From Acanthosoma haemorrhoidale (taxonomy: Eukaryota; Arthropoda; Insecta; Hemiptera; Acanthosomatidae): 64,000 bases of DNA. Below are positions 13,401 to 26,600 of this stretch, one piece after another (within the stretch, counting starts at the first letter, position 1; every line of letters starts with the position of its first letter). Both the position numbers and the translations under genes were made by a program. The stretch spans positions 76,859,104 to 76,923,103 of the forward strand of contig OV884014.1 of NCBI GenBank assembly GCA_930367205.1. Direction: 5' to 3'. The notes under the pieces are model-generated. The model had not been told where the DNA came from and did not search any database. It saw only the letters and a program-made list of their open reading frames with translations.

Positions 13401-15740
13401 CCAACTTACCACAGGCATCTCGGAAAACCTTGTGGCATCAATGGTCACAAGAGTGCTCTATGAGTTGCACTGGATCCCAGTCGACAAAGCACTCTCAACA
13501 AATGAACGAATAGCGGAGGAATTTCTAAAATCTGCATCTCAACTAGAAATATGTGTGAAAGATCAATTGAAACATAATGAATTGCAAGTATTTATTATAA
13601 ATACCTAGAGCTACCATTAAAATATTTATTAATTAAGCTAAATGGAAATTATAATTGGTTTATATAAACCCCTTAATAAATTCCAAATTATTCTAGGAAA
13701 AAAATGGAATGGTCGGATGTGGCAGTTATTTTCTCAGAGCAGTCAAACATAACAGAGGAAATCAGTGATGCTAATATAGGTAGACTACTTTTAGCACCTT
13801 TGGATGGGCAATACCAGCCTCTGGCAGGTAATAGAATATTCAGAATTTAGGTGTGCATCTATCATGATTGTCTATTATCATAAATATATATTCTTTATCT
13901 TATCTTCATTAAGATCTTATGTACTATATTTAACTTGCGAGAGAAGGTTTACACATTTGCCTACAGGCGGTACCACTGTCAATAACTGTTATCACAAGAC
14001 ATTTCAAACAGCCCAATCTATTGAAGTATTAATTTATAGCAGTAATTTGTAACTGGATATGATAAATAACAAATAAAGTATATCATTAGTTAAAACTACT
14101 GAATAAAATTATAACATAGAACAAAATAAAGTGCATTGACTTAAACTGTTTCAGATAGAAGAATGAAATCTTCCAAAGCATTGTTAATACTTCCTACTAC
14201 AGCAGAGAAACCTGTTCTGCTAAATCCTTTTAATATCACTGACAAAGATGATCACGATTACAACTCAGACATAACAAAATCTCGAATCTCACTGCAACAG
14301 ATACAAACGATGAGTGACATAGTAAAACTAGTGAGAGTTTTAAAGGCCCATTTGAAAAGCTACTGTCCATTAGAAGAAGAATGGAAGATCTGCCCCCATC
14401 TTCCAAAAATGAGATACCAAGTAGAGAAAAACAACCTCATCGATAATCTAGGTTCAATAAAGAGCAACTTAAAACTGTTAAGAGTAGATCAAGAAGAATT
14501 TGAAGCTGCTGTAGTCATCGAACCAAACAGTTTTCAGAAACTTGGTTCTATAAGAATCACAGAAAATGATTGGAGCTTAGACATAGAAGTAAATGTGACG
14601 GAGGAAGTGAAACTGTGCAAGCCTAAGCCTTCCAATGACACAGCAGGCTACGACTGCTCAGACTGTTCCAACTTCAATCTCTTATACAAGGAATATTTAC
14701 AAGAACAGAAAAGCGTCTTTGCGATAATCAAGCTGAGACAGGAAGCTTGGGTAGCTGCTCTGTTGTCCATCTCAACTGTCGGTGTTTTATGTTGCATTGC
14801 TATCACCGTCTTCATAATAGTTCGTATTTGTAAAAAGGACATGCTTGAAGGAAACCCAGGATTCTCATTCTTACTTCTTTTCTCAATCATGTTTATGTAC
14901 ATGTCCATATTGCCATTTTCTTTTCAAACAAAGAATGACAGCCGATACCACAATGGTTTTTTCTGTGGTCTAAAGATATTCGGGACCAGCCTTAGCTATG
15001 CTCTGGTATTTTCAACTATGCTTGCTCGCAGTGTAATGTTGGCTTCCTGTGACGAGGATGGAGGGTTTATGAGCCACGTCAACGGATACTTGCAGACCAT
15101 CATGTTCTTCTTCATTGCAGCTGTCCAAGTAGCACTCACGGTACAGTTCTGGGCCATCAACTGGCTCTTACTCAGTGAGGAGCAGTGCTTAGAGATGAGC
15201 AGGGGCTCCCTCTTCCTCTTCCTCCTAGCCTACGACATGCTCCTCCTGCTTCTCCTCTTGATCATGTCCCCATTCATAATGAGATCCAAGAGGAACTACC
15301 ACGAAGGAGGATACTTCTCAGTGTCTGCTTTGTTGTGCTTGACTGTCTGGCTAGCATGGTGTGCCGGCTACGTCTTCCTCCCTACTTGGGAAGAGGTGTT
15401 CATCTGCAGCGGGTTAGTAGCTACTGCTACTGTCATATTGGTCTCAGTATTCATACCGCGCACATATTTAATGCTGACAGGAATTGTGAGGGACCACATA
15501 GTGAGCACTCTCCCAACATTAGCCCACACTGCTTCAACAAGTGTTATTGATGTAAACTATCGTTCGACCCAGGCTCTCTACGATTCGGTCACCATTCCAA
15601 GAGGAAATGGCAATCCAAATTTCTACAGTGATCGCCCTACAACACCCTCGACTTCAAAAATGGGAGATGATGGAATAAATGAAAATGCTTATGAGCGATA
15701 CGAATCATCACCACCACCACACAATATAACAAGATTCTGA
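10413..15740 (+). CDS. boss: Bride of sevenless (Boss), seven-pass class C-type receptor, complete
   Basis: In Drosophila, Boss is the R8 cell-surface ligand of the Sevenless receptor tyrosine kinase and has also been described as a glucose-responsive receptor. Exons are 10413-10524, 12453-12581, 12710-12808, 13331-13583, 13697-13827 and 14155-15740. Phases 1,1,1,2,1 close exactly to 769 aa plus TGA. Residues 1-20 form a signal peptide (MFQFVCVLFMGVLTVSG). Residues about 35-440 form a Venus-flytrap-like ectodomain (HYGENCSILRNKGL, LTIYDTCSQED) ending in a Cys cluster (YDCSDCSN). Seven hydrophobic helices follow from about 441 to 684, the first starting VAALLSISTVGVLCC, then a Ser/Thr/Pro-rich cytoplasmic tail of about 85 residues. 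The 10413 start is the only in-frame ATG preceding the signal peptide. Drosophila Boss is 896 aa, so the ectodomain here is shorter. The fourth intron seems to use a GC donor. A class C receptor relative is the alternative. Confidence 0.87.
10525..12452 (+). other. boss: boss intron 1
   Basis: 1,928-bp AT-rich phase-1 intron between the signal-peptide exon (CAG|GTATTA) and exon 2 (TTCTCTTTTAG|CA). No repeat or coding segment recognised. Confidence 0.8.
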
Positions 15741-16150
15741 CATGAGATTCTGCTTGATTGAAAGGTATGATGCCAACAAGCAACAGTGCCATGTTCGTAG
15801 CTAACTTGGTAAAGGAGCAATCTTTTGCAGCATAAGAGTTCCTTAAAAGCCCTACATGTTATTTTATACTTTGAGCTTTAATTAAAGGGATACTAGTCCA
15901 ATATTGTAAGGACTAATGAAAAAATCAAATTTTTTTAGTTATTATTATTACTAATCCAACTTCTGTATTTATCAAATACTAGTTTAAAAAAAAAATTAAT
16001 TTATCAAAAATGGACATGTATTTTAATAGACCAAGCTAATATTTTTAGAGTAACTGTGGAAGTTAAAACTAGTTGTATTAAGTAAAATATTTTATTTGTA
16101 ATCATTATCATTTATCTTCCATAAAACATAGCTGAAATATAAGCTATGAC

Positions 16151-16156
16151 AATAAA
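16151..16156 (+). terminator. Candidate poly(A) signal for boss
   Basis: AATAAA 411 bp after the boss stop codon, followed by T-rich sequence. It is the first canonical hexamer downstream that I noticed; usage is not demonstrated. Confidence 0.45.
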
Positions 16157-18344
16157 GTATTATTTTATATATCTTCCAAATTACACTTTTTTTTTAGACA
16201 AGTGGTTGAGTAATAAAAAAATATCTAATCATTTAAAGATAAGAGGATAAGATACTAATGATATAAAATAAATTTTATAATATTGATATGTTTTTTTACT
16301 CTTTTGTTGTGTACTATTACTCAAATATAGGTCTCCCAAGGGAAAATTCCACCTGAAATGTTTGTATCTCAATCCACAAAGGTTGGGTCTTTCCCCTACA
16401 ATGGCTCCATGACTCCGAATATGGACTAAGCTAGTTAAGGTGATGTCTCGGTTGAGGCATATCGCAGCCCTTGGACTTTCAATGTGACTTAGATGGCGGT
16501 ATTTAGTCATATATTATCTATTTAAAGGACAATATATATGTTTCTAATAATATATTATAGAATAAGATAATACATCAGTTTAAAAAAATAATAAAGCAAT
16601 AAGTCCAATCAATTTAAACTGTACATATTTCAGTTAAACTTATCTTATTGAGGAATGTTTTTTGTATATGTATGCTGGTGGTGTATACCAAAAGCTTAAA
16701 CATGATTTTGGAATATTATAGCAACATCTGGTTGTCATCAGTCAAATATTTTTTATTTTAAGCTGTTTATTTATTCAATTATATATATGTATGATTATTT
16801 TGGCAATTCAGCTATTTGGCACAGAAGAGGCAACACAATCATCTCCATTTTTGAAGGATGTTAATCATTCTCGGTCTGATTTCAAGGAATATCTTTAAGT
16901 TCTGTCAGTTCTTATCAACAAAACTGATAAACTGGTTTATATTTTAAACCAATCACCCTAAACGAATTAGAAGAGAAAAATAAAGCGAAATAGTGCCTAT
17001 AAATTCTAAGGCCACCTATATATATATATATATTTCTCTTATAAAATGCCTTTACTGAAGGCTGTATACTATTTATGAGTCCTTATCTTGAATATTTTAG
17101 GGCTAGAGTATTTTATCTGCTAAATAAATTTTTCTTTTGTAGTGGTCGGTTCTATGGACACATTATCAGGTTGTCTGAATCAAAAAACAAACAGACAAGA
17201 TAGTTTTTTTTAGTTTAGTCGCCAATAAGGAAACTGTTTCATGGTTTTCCCCAAGAGCGGAATAATGCAAACTGTAAAAATATGCCCTATGTGTTATGAA
17301 ATGAGATTGGCTAAAATATTAAGTTAGAAAATCATGTGACAAAATTGGAAGGATTATGAATTTTATTAACAAAGTGGAATATGGTTGAAGAAATCAGAAC
17401 TTTATTAAGAAATATCGATCTATTTAAATAAATAATAAAAACTGTGTTTACTTTGAAAAACATTTAGATATACTTCTCTAAGTTATTATATGAAATGTGG
17501 CCTCCTGTAATTTTATATATGTAAATTATATTTATTTATAAAATAACTAGTCATTTAAATATTTCTCATTTGTTATGATAAATCTGAAATTTAGAAGGTG
17601 TATTCAACTAAATCCCAGGCAGTATTGTATTTTAGTTTTGGTTAAGGTATAACAATGGGAATAATAAGAAAAAAATAGTTTACCTCATATCTTTTGACGG
17701 CCTGCTTCTCAGACTTTTGATAATCGCTGCCTAGAATCTATTCAAATTTAAAGTTCTGATTTTCCCCAATTCTTGAAGACATATTTAATACAATAACAAA
17801 AGGAAATTCAAAGATATAAACAATTTTTTTTTTAGTTTTTAAAGGAAAACAACTTTTTTTAAATAGTAAAAAAAAATGGTGCTTTTTACCTAAACTTATC
17901 TACAATAGCCTTTCTTATCAGTTCATCTAATTGTCATTGATATCATCACTTATAGTGTAAGCTGACCCATGCATCCATAAAATCAAGGACCAGCGACTTT
18001 TTTCCCTTTCTAAGAATAGGTCTGTACAATGTGATCATGGCATGCAGAAAAAAAAATTAAATTATCAAAACAGATAACAGCATGCAAACTTTGTAAATAT
18101 GAGCAAATTAGAAAGGGCAATAACTTGTACATAAATATGTAACATATGTATATTTTAACATGATAAAATAGGTTTACAAGTAAATATCACACTTAAGTTT
18201 TAAACACTTATTTTACAATTTAATATGTATATACACATTTTATAATTGTTAAAAATAAAATTATGTACTTCTTAGATGTTTCATTTACCTTAATACCGAA
18301 ACTTCATTATTATTAGTTGTAACTGTCACAGTGATGTAAATTTT

Positions 18345-18460
18345 AATAATTATTGGGGAAGGATAAAAAAAAATAGAGACAGGTATAGAATTCAATCTTC
18401 TGACGGGCTTTATGATTTGACGCCCTTGCCACTAGGCTATCCAGACTAAATTTGAGGTTG
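18345..18460 (-). repeat. tRNA-derived SINE-like copy
   Basis: Read on the minus strand it starts with an A-box-like TAGCCTAGTGG, then a degenerate B box (AGATTGAATTC), and ends in a pyrimidine-rich tail with CCCCAATAATTATT, matching the tail of the other copies. It faces the plus-strand copy at 18520. Confidence 0.6.
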
Positions 18461-18519
18461 GCAGATCTCATAAGTCTATTGCAATTTGACATACATGAAC
18501 TAATAAAATAGAAAGTGTC

Positions 18520-18612
18520 ATAGCTAACAGACAGGTGTCTGAATGGAAACCAAAAAGTCTAAGGTTCAAAAAACCATCCCTATCACTATTATTTTCCAAA
18601 AATTATTATTAT
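18520..18612 (+). repeat. tRNA-derived SINE-like copy
   Basis: Plus-strand copy with GTGTCTGAATGG in the A-box region, AGGTTCAAAAAACC in the B-box region and the tail TTTTCCAAAAATTATTATT. It lies head to head with the minus-strand copy at 18345-18460. Confidence 0.55.
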
Positions 18613-19230
18613 TAACACTTCAGATATAGTTTTATTTAAATCTTCTTTAGAATAATCTCATAAAAGAGGCAACATATATTTGTTGTTAAATAAATATTAA
18701 GAATGTTTATTAAACAGTTATTGAAAGATATATATCAACAAGTTTTTCTGTAAGATTTCACAAACTTTTTTACTTGTGTTGGCATAAATTTTTACAAGAT
18801 ATATTTTTTTTCTAGGACAACATTTAATAATTAAAATTAATGCTTTATTTTTCGGTGTTCAGTAGTTTGTACGAACACACACTGATGAGAGAACCTAATT
18901 GTATGGTATTAATGAATAAGTCCATTTGGCATCTGCGCTGCTATTCAGAAAGTGTTAACTAGACAGCCTCTATCAAAAGTTCAAAACTGAATAATTTATT
19001 ACTAAGAGTAAAATATCTTTTACACAATTTAATGACAAATAAACTCTGGATTATAGTCATAATTCGATGTCTTTAAAGATTACTAATGAAGCTACAGTAA
19101 AAGGGACATGAACAATATATTTTGCCTTATCAGTTTTTATCCATTCTTATTTTGTTTAACATGCTACAGAAATTAATCAATTGTTATCCATCAGCATTAA
19201 AGCTCATTTCACGATGAAAATAGTCATATA

Positions 19231-19741
19231 ACAAATTAAACTAGAAGATATTTTCTTTGGTTTAAATTATCACAATTTTTTCAAGAATAAACAGTTGGCA
19301 TATAAGATAATCGCAGAAATGCCTACTCTTCTATCTGATAATATGTGTGTGAGAAGTGTTATATTTGTGGCATTCCTACACCAATGCTATTAATCTTTTT
19401 TTTAATTTCTTTAGTTGGAAAAATTGCTGGAATGATATTTTCTTTAGATGATAAAAATAGCATTACAGCAAATTAATAACAAATTAAACTAGAAGATATT
19501 TCCTTTGGTTTAAATTATCACAATTTTTTCAAGAATAAACAGTTGGCATATAAGAGAATCACAGAAATGCCTACTCTTCTATCTGATAATATGTGTGTGA
19601 GAAGTGTTATATTTGTGGCATTCCTACACCAATGCTATTAATCGTTTTTTTAGTTGGAAAAATTGCTACAATGATATTTTCTTTAGGTGATAAAAATAGC
19701 ATTACAGCAAATTAATAACAAATTAAACTAGAAGATATTAC
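19231..19741. repeat. Tandem duplication, 248- and 239-bp units plus partial third
   Basis: The unit begins ACAAATTAAACTAGAAGATA at 19231, again at 19479, and a third time at 19718 where only about 23 bases persist. Copies one and two are nearly identical; copy two lacks about 9 bases in the T-rich stretch after CTATTAATC. The high identity implies a young duplication. Confidence 0.93.
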
Positions 19742-22700
19742 ACGATATAAAGATATTACATGGTTATACTCATTGTATTTAAAAAGCAATAGTATTGGTA
19801 TATTATTTGGTATGGTATAATATTATCACAAATATAACACCTTTAACACGCTAAGTGGTAGAAGATTAGGTGACTTCATGATTTATTACGTTTATATTAT
19901 ATATTACAGAAAATACTCCCTAATTTAAGTTTGTTATTTAACTATTCTGACCATAAAAGAAACCAAAAAAATATGTTTACGTCTAAACTGCACTGATAAT
20001 CGCTATCAGCCAGATGTTCATTCACTCATGCAGTTAAAGTGTTAAATTGACATCTAATAAACAGACAGACAAACAGTAAATACAAATATCACAGTTACTA
20101 CAAATGATATAATTTAAAAAAATGACAACTGTGCAGATGCCATTTATTTAAATGTTAATAACAAAGATTTTTGATCTATAATGATTTTCTCATCAAATTT
20201 CTTGCCAATTTTTAATATAAAATTATTATCATTTTATTTAAACAATGATATATTTGAAACAACAATTCATAAATTACAACCAACAAACACTTATACTAAA
20301 TTGCTAATGATAATATATTTCTTCTTAAATCTATGTGATACTAATTTGATAAACTTTTTTCAATTAGAATATATAAAATAATGTAAAAGTAACATTTGTA
20401 CTTAAGGGTAAAATAATTTCACAATAACAAAAAACATGCATGCATATTTTAATACCTGCATCTATATTATAACTTTTATTAAAATATGACCAAAAGACTA
20501 GAATATCGTAAACTTTTATCTTATCAATTATTTCTCAATCTCAACATTAGTAAGAAAATAGACCCTTCTCTTTAAATCTGCACTCAATGATTAAATAATT
20601 CCATTGAAAAAATAGTTAAAAATCTCTTGTTAGCTTGCTATCAACACGCGCCTTCGAGCTAAAGAAAATGCATAGGCCGATTCCGAACTGTATAAGAATA
20701 ACACTGCTATTCTTCTACAAAATATAGTCAAAATAGAACATATTACTGACATTTAACACTAGCTATATACAGATCAATAATAGATATAGACTATTAACTT
20801 TAAATTAGAAGAAGTAATTAGTTTTAAGACTAATGTAGAGTAAAACATGGAGTGAAAATATCCAGCAGCAAGTGAAATAGGGCTTACTAATGGAAACGCT
20901 ATCTCACTTAGAAACGGCAAACAAACACTTTCATAAAACCAATGAATACAACTTTAGAAAAATTAATTATTAGCTGTATTCAATGGACAATACATGGGCC
21001 ACAACAGTATAATGGAATAAATCCATACGTGTCAAGTTTTTAACCTCTTACAAACTGGAGCTCGGAACAGGTCTCCCAAGCCAGAGTACCTCCTTGATGT
21101 CTCCAAACATATCAGTGAGGACACAATAGCAAACCGTGAATCAGAGAAAATTTCATGGTTCACCTACTGCCAGATTTTCTTAAGAACCTTTTTAATTTTG
21201 TGATATATTAGTCGGTATAGGGGATGCAGTAAACATTTACATATTTAGGATCGACTGTGTATGTTCAGTGTGGAAGTATATGACATTTAAGAACATTTAC
21301 CACAGTAGGAAGAATAACTTTCACTTTTAACGTACTGTTCAAGTTCAAGATGTAACTCGAAACTGCATTACTTCCAACTGGAAAGAGTCTGTAATATGGT
21401 AACGTCCTCGGTTGAGATTAGTAAAGTATTTTATTGTGATTAGTAGATGAAATTTTCAAATAACATAAAGAACCTAAAACCCCAAGTAATAAGTAAATTA
21501 ATGTTATTTTTATTAATGTGTAGAAATGTTAACTTTAAAAACTGTATAATTATTGTGTTTATTCCTTTTTATTAATTAAATAAAATATTTATATTTAAAT
21601 AAAATATTTATATTTAAATATATTTGAATTTAATTTATGAACAGGGTACATTTAAAATTCCAGTGCATTTTGGCTTCCAGAAAATTAATTTTTTTTTATT
21701 AATAAATATGTAGATATTACCATCATTGATCTAACACAGTTTTGTACCCTGATGGTAAAAATTCTAGAAAAAAAAAATACATTATTCACTATGTATAGGT
21801 ATAATAGATGTAAAATATCTTCTATTATATTATAAGTACTATTGCGTAAATACATAATTATAATTTATTTTATCTCCCAGTAAAAAAATCAAATTCTGAA
21901 AAAAAATCTTATCTATGCCCATGATCTAACATCTATCATTACATCAATTATTTCAATGTGATATTTATTGTTATCATTATTATTAGTTTACACAAATATT
22001 AATACCTAAAAATAGTCTATAAATCAACTGATGTTAGTTAATTGTCAGAAGTGGGAATGTATTATTACGATAGCTACAGATTATGAAACCTCATATTGGC
22101 TAGGCCAAAAATCATTAACAGAAAATAAGACACACGTATATTAAGTGGTATTTAGTTGTTGGGTTAATTGAACATAATGCTGTCTTAGCTTTTGATTGGA
22201 AACTATGAATGGCATCATATTCAAACTCTCTAGTTGTTAAAGAAAAGATGACCTTCCTCAAACTGTGATAGGGAAACCAGCCAATTTAAAAAGACTACAA
22301 AAATAATTTAATCAGAATCTTATTTATGTTCGCTGAAGATCCACCTTTGTTATTTTATTCCTTTGCAAAATATGATACTTTAAAATAAGACAGTAAGCCC
22401 ACGCAAATTATTTTTACCTATAAATTCATCTTTAATAAAAACATTACAAACATAAAAGCCCAAAGAAATTTAGAAAATTTATAATCAACAAAATGATTTC
22501 AAATTTCCAATTATTCAAATTATTTTATGTATAATTATCACCATATAAAATACCATTTCTTAATAGTTAGAAGTCCACTTATTACATCTTTTAGAAATTC
22601 CATATTAACAGATTTTTAAAATAAAAAATAAGTCAATCATTGTTTTAGTTTTTTTTATAAACTTTTATTCATAAGTACAATTCCAAAATTTTAAAGATTA

Positions 22701-23386
22701 TACATTACTGTGAAAGATATCAGATTTTTAATTGGAAAACCATATACAACAAATATAGAAACGGAGTTGTATAGAAGACTAAACACTCGGAGCGAAATGA
22801 TCTTTCTTACAAAATATTTACAATAAAATACATTAGCTGCGTTACTTGGTGGAATATATCGTGAAATTACAATTTTTTTTCTGTAATAAAGCTTGAACTT
22901 AACAAAAAAAAAAACCTTTACATTTTAAAATGGTCAAAATCATTATTTTCGACCTAACTAACGGTATGTGAACTTAGATAACATAATACATTTTAACTTA
23001 AATGTTATGTTAGTAGATTGCTTAATATAGATTTTTTTTTAATTGTTTTTTTTTCCAATTTGAAAGGTTTGTAGTGTTAATTTATTTCTGTTCTCTTATT
23101 CAGCTGTAACCACCATTATAGCACAGCTCAAAGGATATTCCACAACTACCAGCACGTACCTCCCATTACTTCAATTGTGACCATTACTTCAATTTTCAGT
23201 TATTTTTCTTAACTAGTACGTTTTGAATAGAGCATAAAATATAGTATAAGTTATTTGGCCAATATTAAAATACACTTTTTATCACTCGAGCCCGAACATG
23301 TCCAAACTTATCAAAAACCTCCGTCTGTGTCCATAAATTACATGTCTATCATCTATTTTGAAGTTGAAGATAATTGCTCAGTAAAA

Positions 23387-23392
23387 TTTATT
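23387..23392 (-). terminator. Candidate poly(A) signal for fem-1
   Basis: AATAAA on the minus strand (TTTATT on plus) 241 bp beyond the fem-1 stop codon. Positional support only. Confidence 0.35.
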
Positions 23393-23632
23393 AAATAGAT
23401 TATGAAGATTTTTTTAAAAGCATTGATATGCTAAGAACTCGATGAATACAACAAAAATATACAACATGGGAGATATATCTGAAAAAACTTAACAAAATTA
23501 TGCTATCATTTCTAAGGATATTGTCGATAAATTTGCACAAATAAATATATATATTCTATATATTTAATAATTACTATATACAAAAGAAATATAAATGACT
23601 ATTAATACTAGATACACACTAAAAACAGATGA

Positions 23633-26600
23633 CTAATGAGTTGAGTCGTGGAAGTCGACAAAGGTCTCAAGAGTCAATGGGACCTGGCCCTTGTAGGGGA
23701 TTTGATACTGGACCACAGCTGTTGCTGCTAGACATTTGAGACTGCTGTATGAAATAAGGCAGATGGTGTTCATCGGGTTGCAGGCAATGAGCAGATAAGG
23801 GCAGTCACGGGCCCTGTTCGGCTGGTCCAAGTGCCCTCCGTGGTCCAGCAGCAGTTTCACCAACTGTTAAATCATTGACATTATTAACGATGGCCACCAT
23901 CACACCTTTTCATCAAATCAAAATCGGTTCAAATTATTTTTTTAATGTAAGCTTTTTTTTATTCAAAGAGCAGTGGAGTTCCGATTATCTTCGGTCCACC
24001 AATCAATTATTAGTTTGTTGAATTTTCAAAATGCATACATTATGTAATATTAGTTTAATTTATTTAAAAAATAAATTGGAAATTAAACTTATAATTTATT
24101 AAATATTATGGGGGTTTTGCACAACCAAACATTTACATGAAATAAATAAAAAAAATTAATAAATATACAGTGTATGAGTTGCTTACAAATTTTCTATCAA
24201 ATGTCTGCCTTGCTTCATCAAAATATTGCATTTTGTGATCCCGAATCTCCAAATTCTATAAGCCTCGATGGCCTCTAGAATCCGCCAATATGCATATCTG
24301 ATGTACGAGGTAATACAAAGAAATAATAGGTATAAGGGACTATGAAGTGTGAGGGAATACAAAGCGTGAGGGCCCTCACATCAAATGTGTTTGACCATTC
24401 ACAGACTGGAACAAATTGTCATCAACACCTCTCTTCTCATGTAATTCCCAAATTGACAACCTCTGCTTTGTACCATCTCTAAACAACTGCTCTCTCAAGT
24501 AACTATAAACAATTGCAGTCCCAGCATTCCTCTCAGCTGTTCCTCCAATCACTGACCACTTCCTGCTGTTACATTCACTTGTTTTGGATTTAAATTTTTT
24601 ATAATTTATTTTATATAATAAAACAATCCTTCTTTCAAATAAAATTACAATTCATATAATTTGAATAAAATATTTTGTACCATATTTCAATGTGTGATTT
24701 TTCTTATATAATAACATTTCTAAATAAACAGTAAAATTTTTTATCAACAAGGTGATAAGCTAAAATATGGTAACTATAGCTATAGAGGAACAGGTTTCCT
24801 AACCTATGCATACAAAGTATTGTCGAACATTTTGTTTGGTCAAATCCTCCCTTTTGCTGACAAAGCGAGATTGGCTCTTACACCAAACTGAACCTGATAT
24901 AATACAAGTTATGAAACTGGGAAGACTGAGAGAGAGTGTGGCATATAGTGTGGATAAGTGGTGAAGTAATTTCAATGAAGCTAAGAACATAAGTCATGCA
25001 AAGAAGACAGAGGCTGCAATGGCAAATGATGTCAGAAACATCGGGATTTGACATTGAATGATAATAGGAACGCTTGCCAATTGTAGTTGGAGGAAGCCAA
25101 GAATCATTTGTGGGTTGCGGATTTTTTTTTCTTTATAACATTCTTCTACATTATGCACATAAACTATTACAGATTTGAAACAACTAAGAAAAATACACTG
25201 TACTCATTTTACTTTCACGCATTTTTAATTTGAATTAAAATGAGGCATGGAAATAAAATAAATAAGAAAGTTTGACAAAAATAAATTTATTTAATAATTT
25301 GAAGCTAAAGCTCTCAGGTGGATTCCTTCCAGTTGGAAAATCGAATATATAATTAATTGCCAAAGAATATAAATAAATAATTCAAAATAGTTACAAAATT
25401 GTTTTCATTAGATGTGTTCTTGCATCGGTACCACATGGTTTAAGAAATTATTCATCAAGAAAGAAACTCTATTTACTCTCTACGAACAGACCTCTTAATA
25501 TCGCCTATTTCCTTAACACATATTATCTCTATGTCCAAACACTGCATGCAAACACTGACTGACGTGGCACAGTTTGTAACCTCTAACTAAAATAGTCTAT
25601 CAAACCCCTAATCTTAATCCTAAATCTTTCCTATATTACATATTACAGTAAAATATTGCAAAGCTCTCGTCACATACAATCAAACACTTGAATCTAATTA
25701 AAACTGACTCTTTTTAAATTTTCAAGGTTGGATTCTGACAAAATTCTACTTAACTTACTTTCACAAATTTTCAAAACCTTTACAGTTTAGAAATTATGCA
25801 GCTTTAAAGCATATCTGCACATTGCACCTATGACTATTTATATTTCAAAGAAAGGCATTTGAATTTTGAGTACTCCCAATAACCGCCGTGAAATTCATAA
25901 ATTATCCCTTGATTAAATTATGGTGATGAGAAAAGAAATCCTCCACTTTTGTAGAGGTTCTATTCACCATAATTCACCCGAATGTACGGACACCTCTATC
26001 CTTTCCAATACATCGCTGCCCAGCATTATTCACACTACCCGCAAATAAGAAGGCCCTCATGCAATGTGTGTCTTGACTCTTCGACATAACCCTGCATGTT
26101 TATGTCATATATTACTCCACCGGTTAGTCCGACCCACAAGAAAGTAGTCCCTTACACGTCACACGCTTTCGCGCAATTATTTTAATTTCACTAGTTGTTT
26201 TAAATTTCACAACTTTATATGTTTAATCATTTTGATCTACATGAAACTTTTATTTTACAATATAATGCACTTAAATACTACTTATTTATATATTATTTTT
26301 TATTAACCCAAAATTTCACTACATTAAAATCTACTTATGAATCTAATAGAACCCAGTATAGGTACAAAGCTTTGAATAAAAAATTCAACGAAATCCTAAA
26401 AACATGATGAGAAGCTTGAATAATAACTTAAAAAGAGTAGGTTGGGCCCCGGCCAAACATTCTGTAAAGATCATATCCCTGCTGCCTCGAAAGGCAGGTT
26501 AAATCATCATTATAAGTATAATTTGAGAATAACAAACATTACTCACGGGGCTGTAAAAATTATATGGATTAGCAGCTACATGGAGCGGTGTGGATTTTGA

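Larger units (their letters stand above)
15741..23632. other. Intergenic DNA between convergent boss and fem-1
   Basis: Nearly 8 kb of AT-rich sequence (boss 3' UTR at left, fem-1 3' UTR at right) without a supportable gene. It holds two tRNA-like SINE heads in inverted orientation near 18345-18612, the 248-bp tandem duplication at 19231-19741, and an AAATAAAATATTTATATTT-type short tandem array at about 21570-21620. The stretch at 16320-16505 is less AT-rich and contains an unassigned frame. Confidence 0.65.

Noticed and set aside
13804..14052. Plus frame starting MGNTSLWQ as a separate boss exon
   Set aside because: The true exon runs through this region in another frame to the donor at 13827; this frame lies mostly in the next intron.
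14648..15550. Frames overlapping the last boss exon (14648-14908 minus, 15185-15550 plus)
   Set aside because: They overlap the long seven-helix coding exon in other frames and have no family similarity.
19231..19741. CRISPR-like array
   Set aside because: The repeat is a contiguous 248-bp tandem unit with no short repeat-spacer structure, and the genome is eukaryotic.
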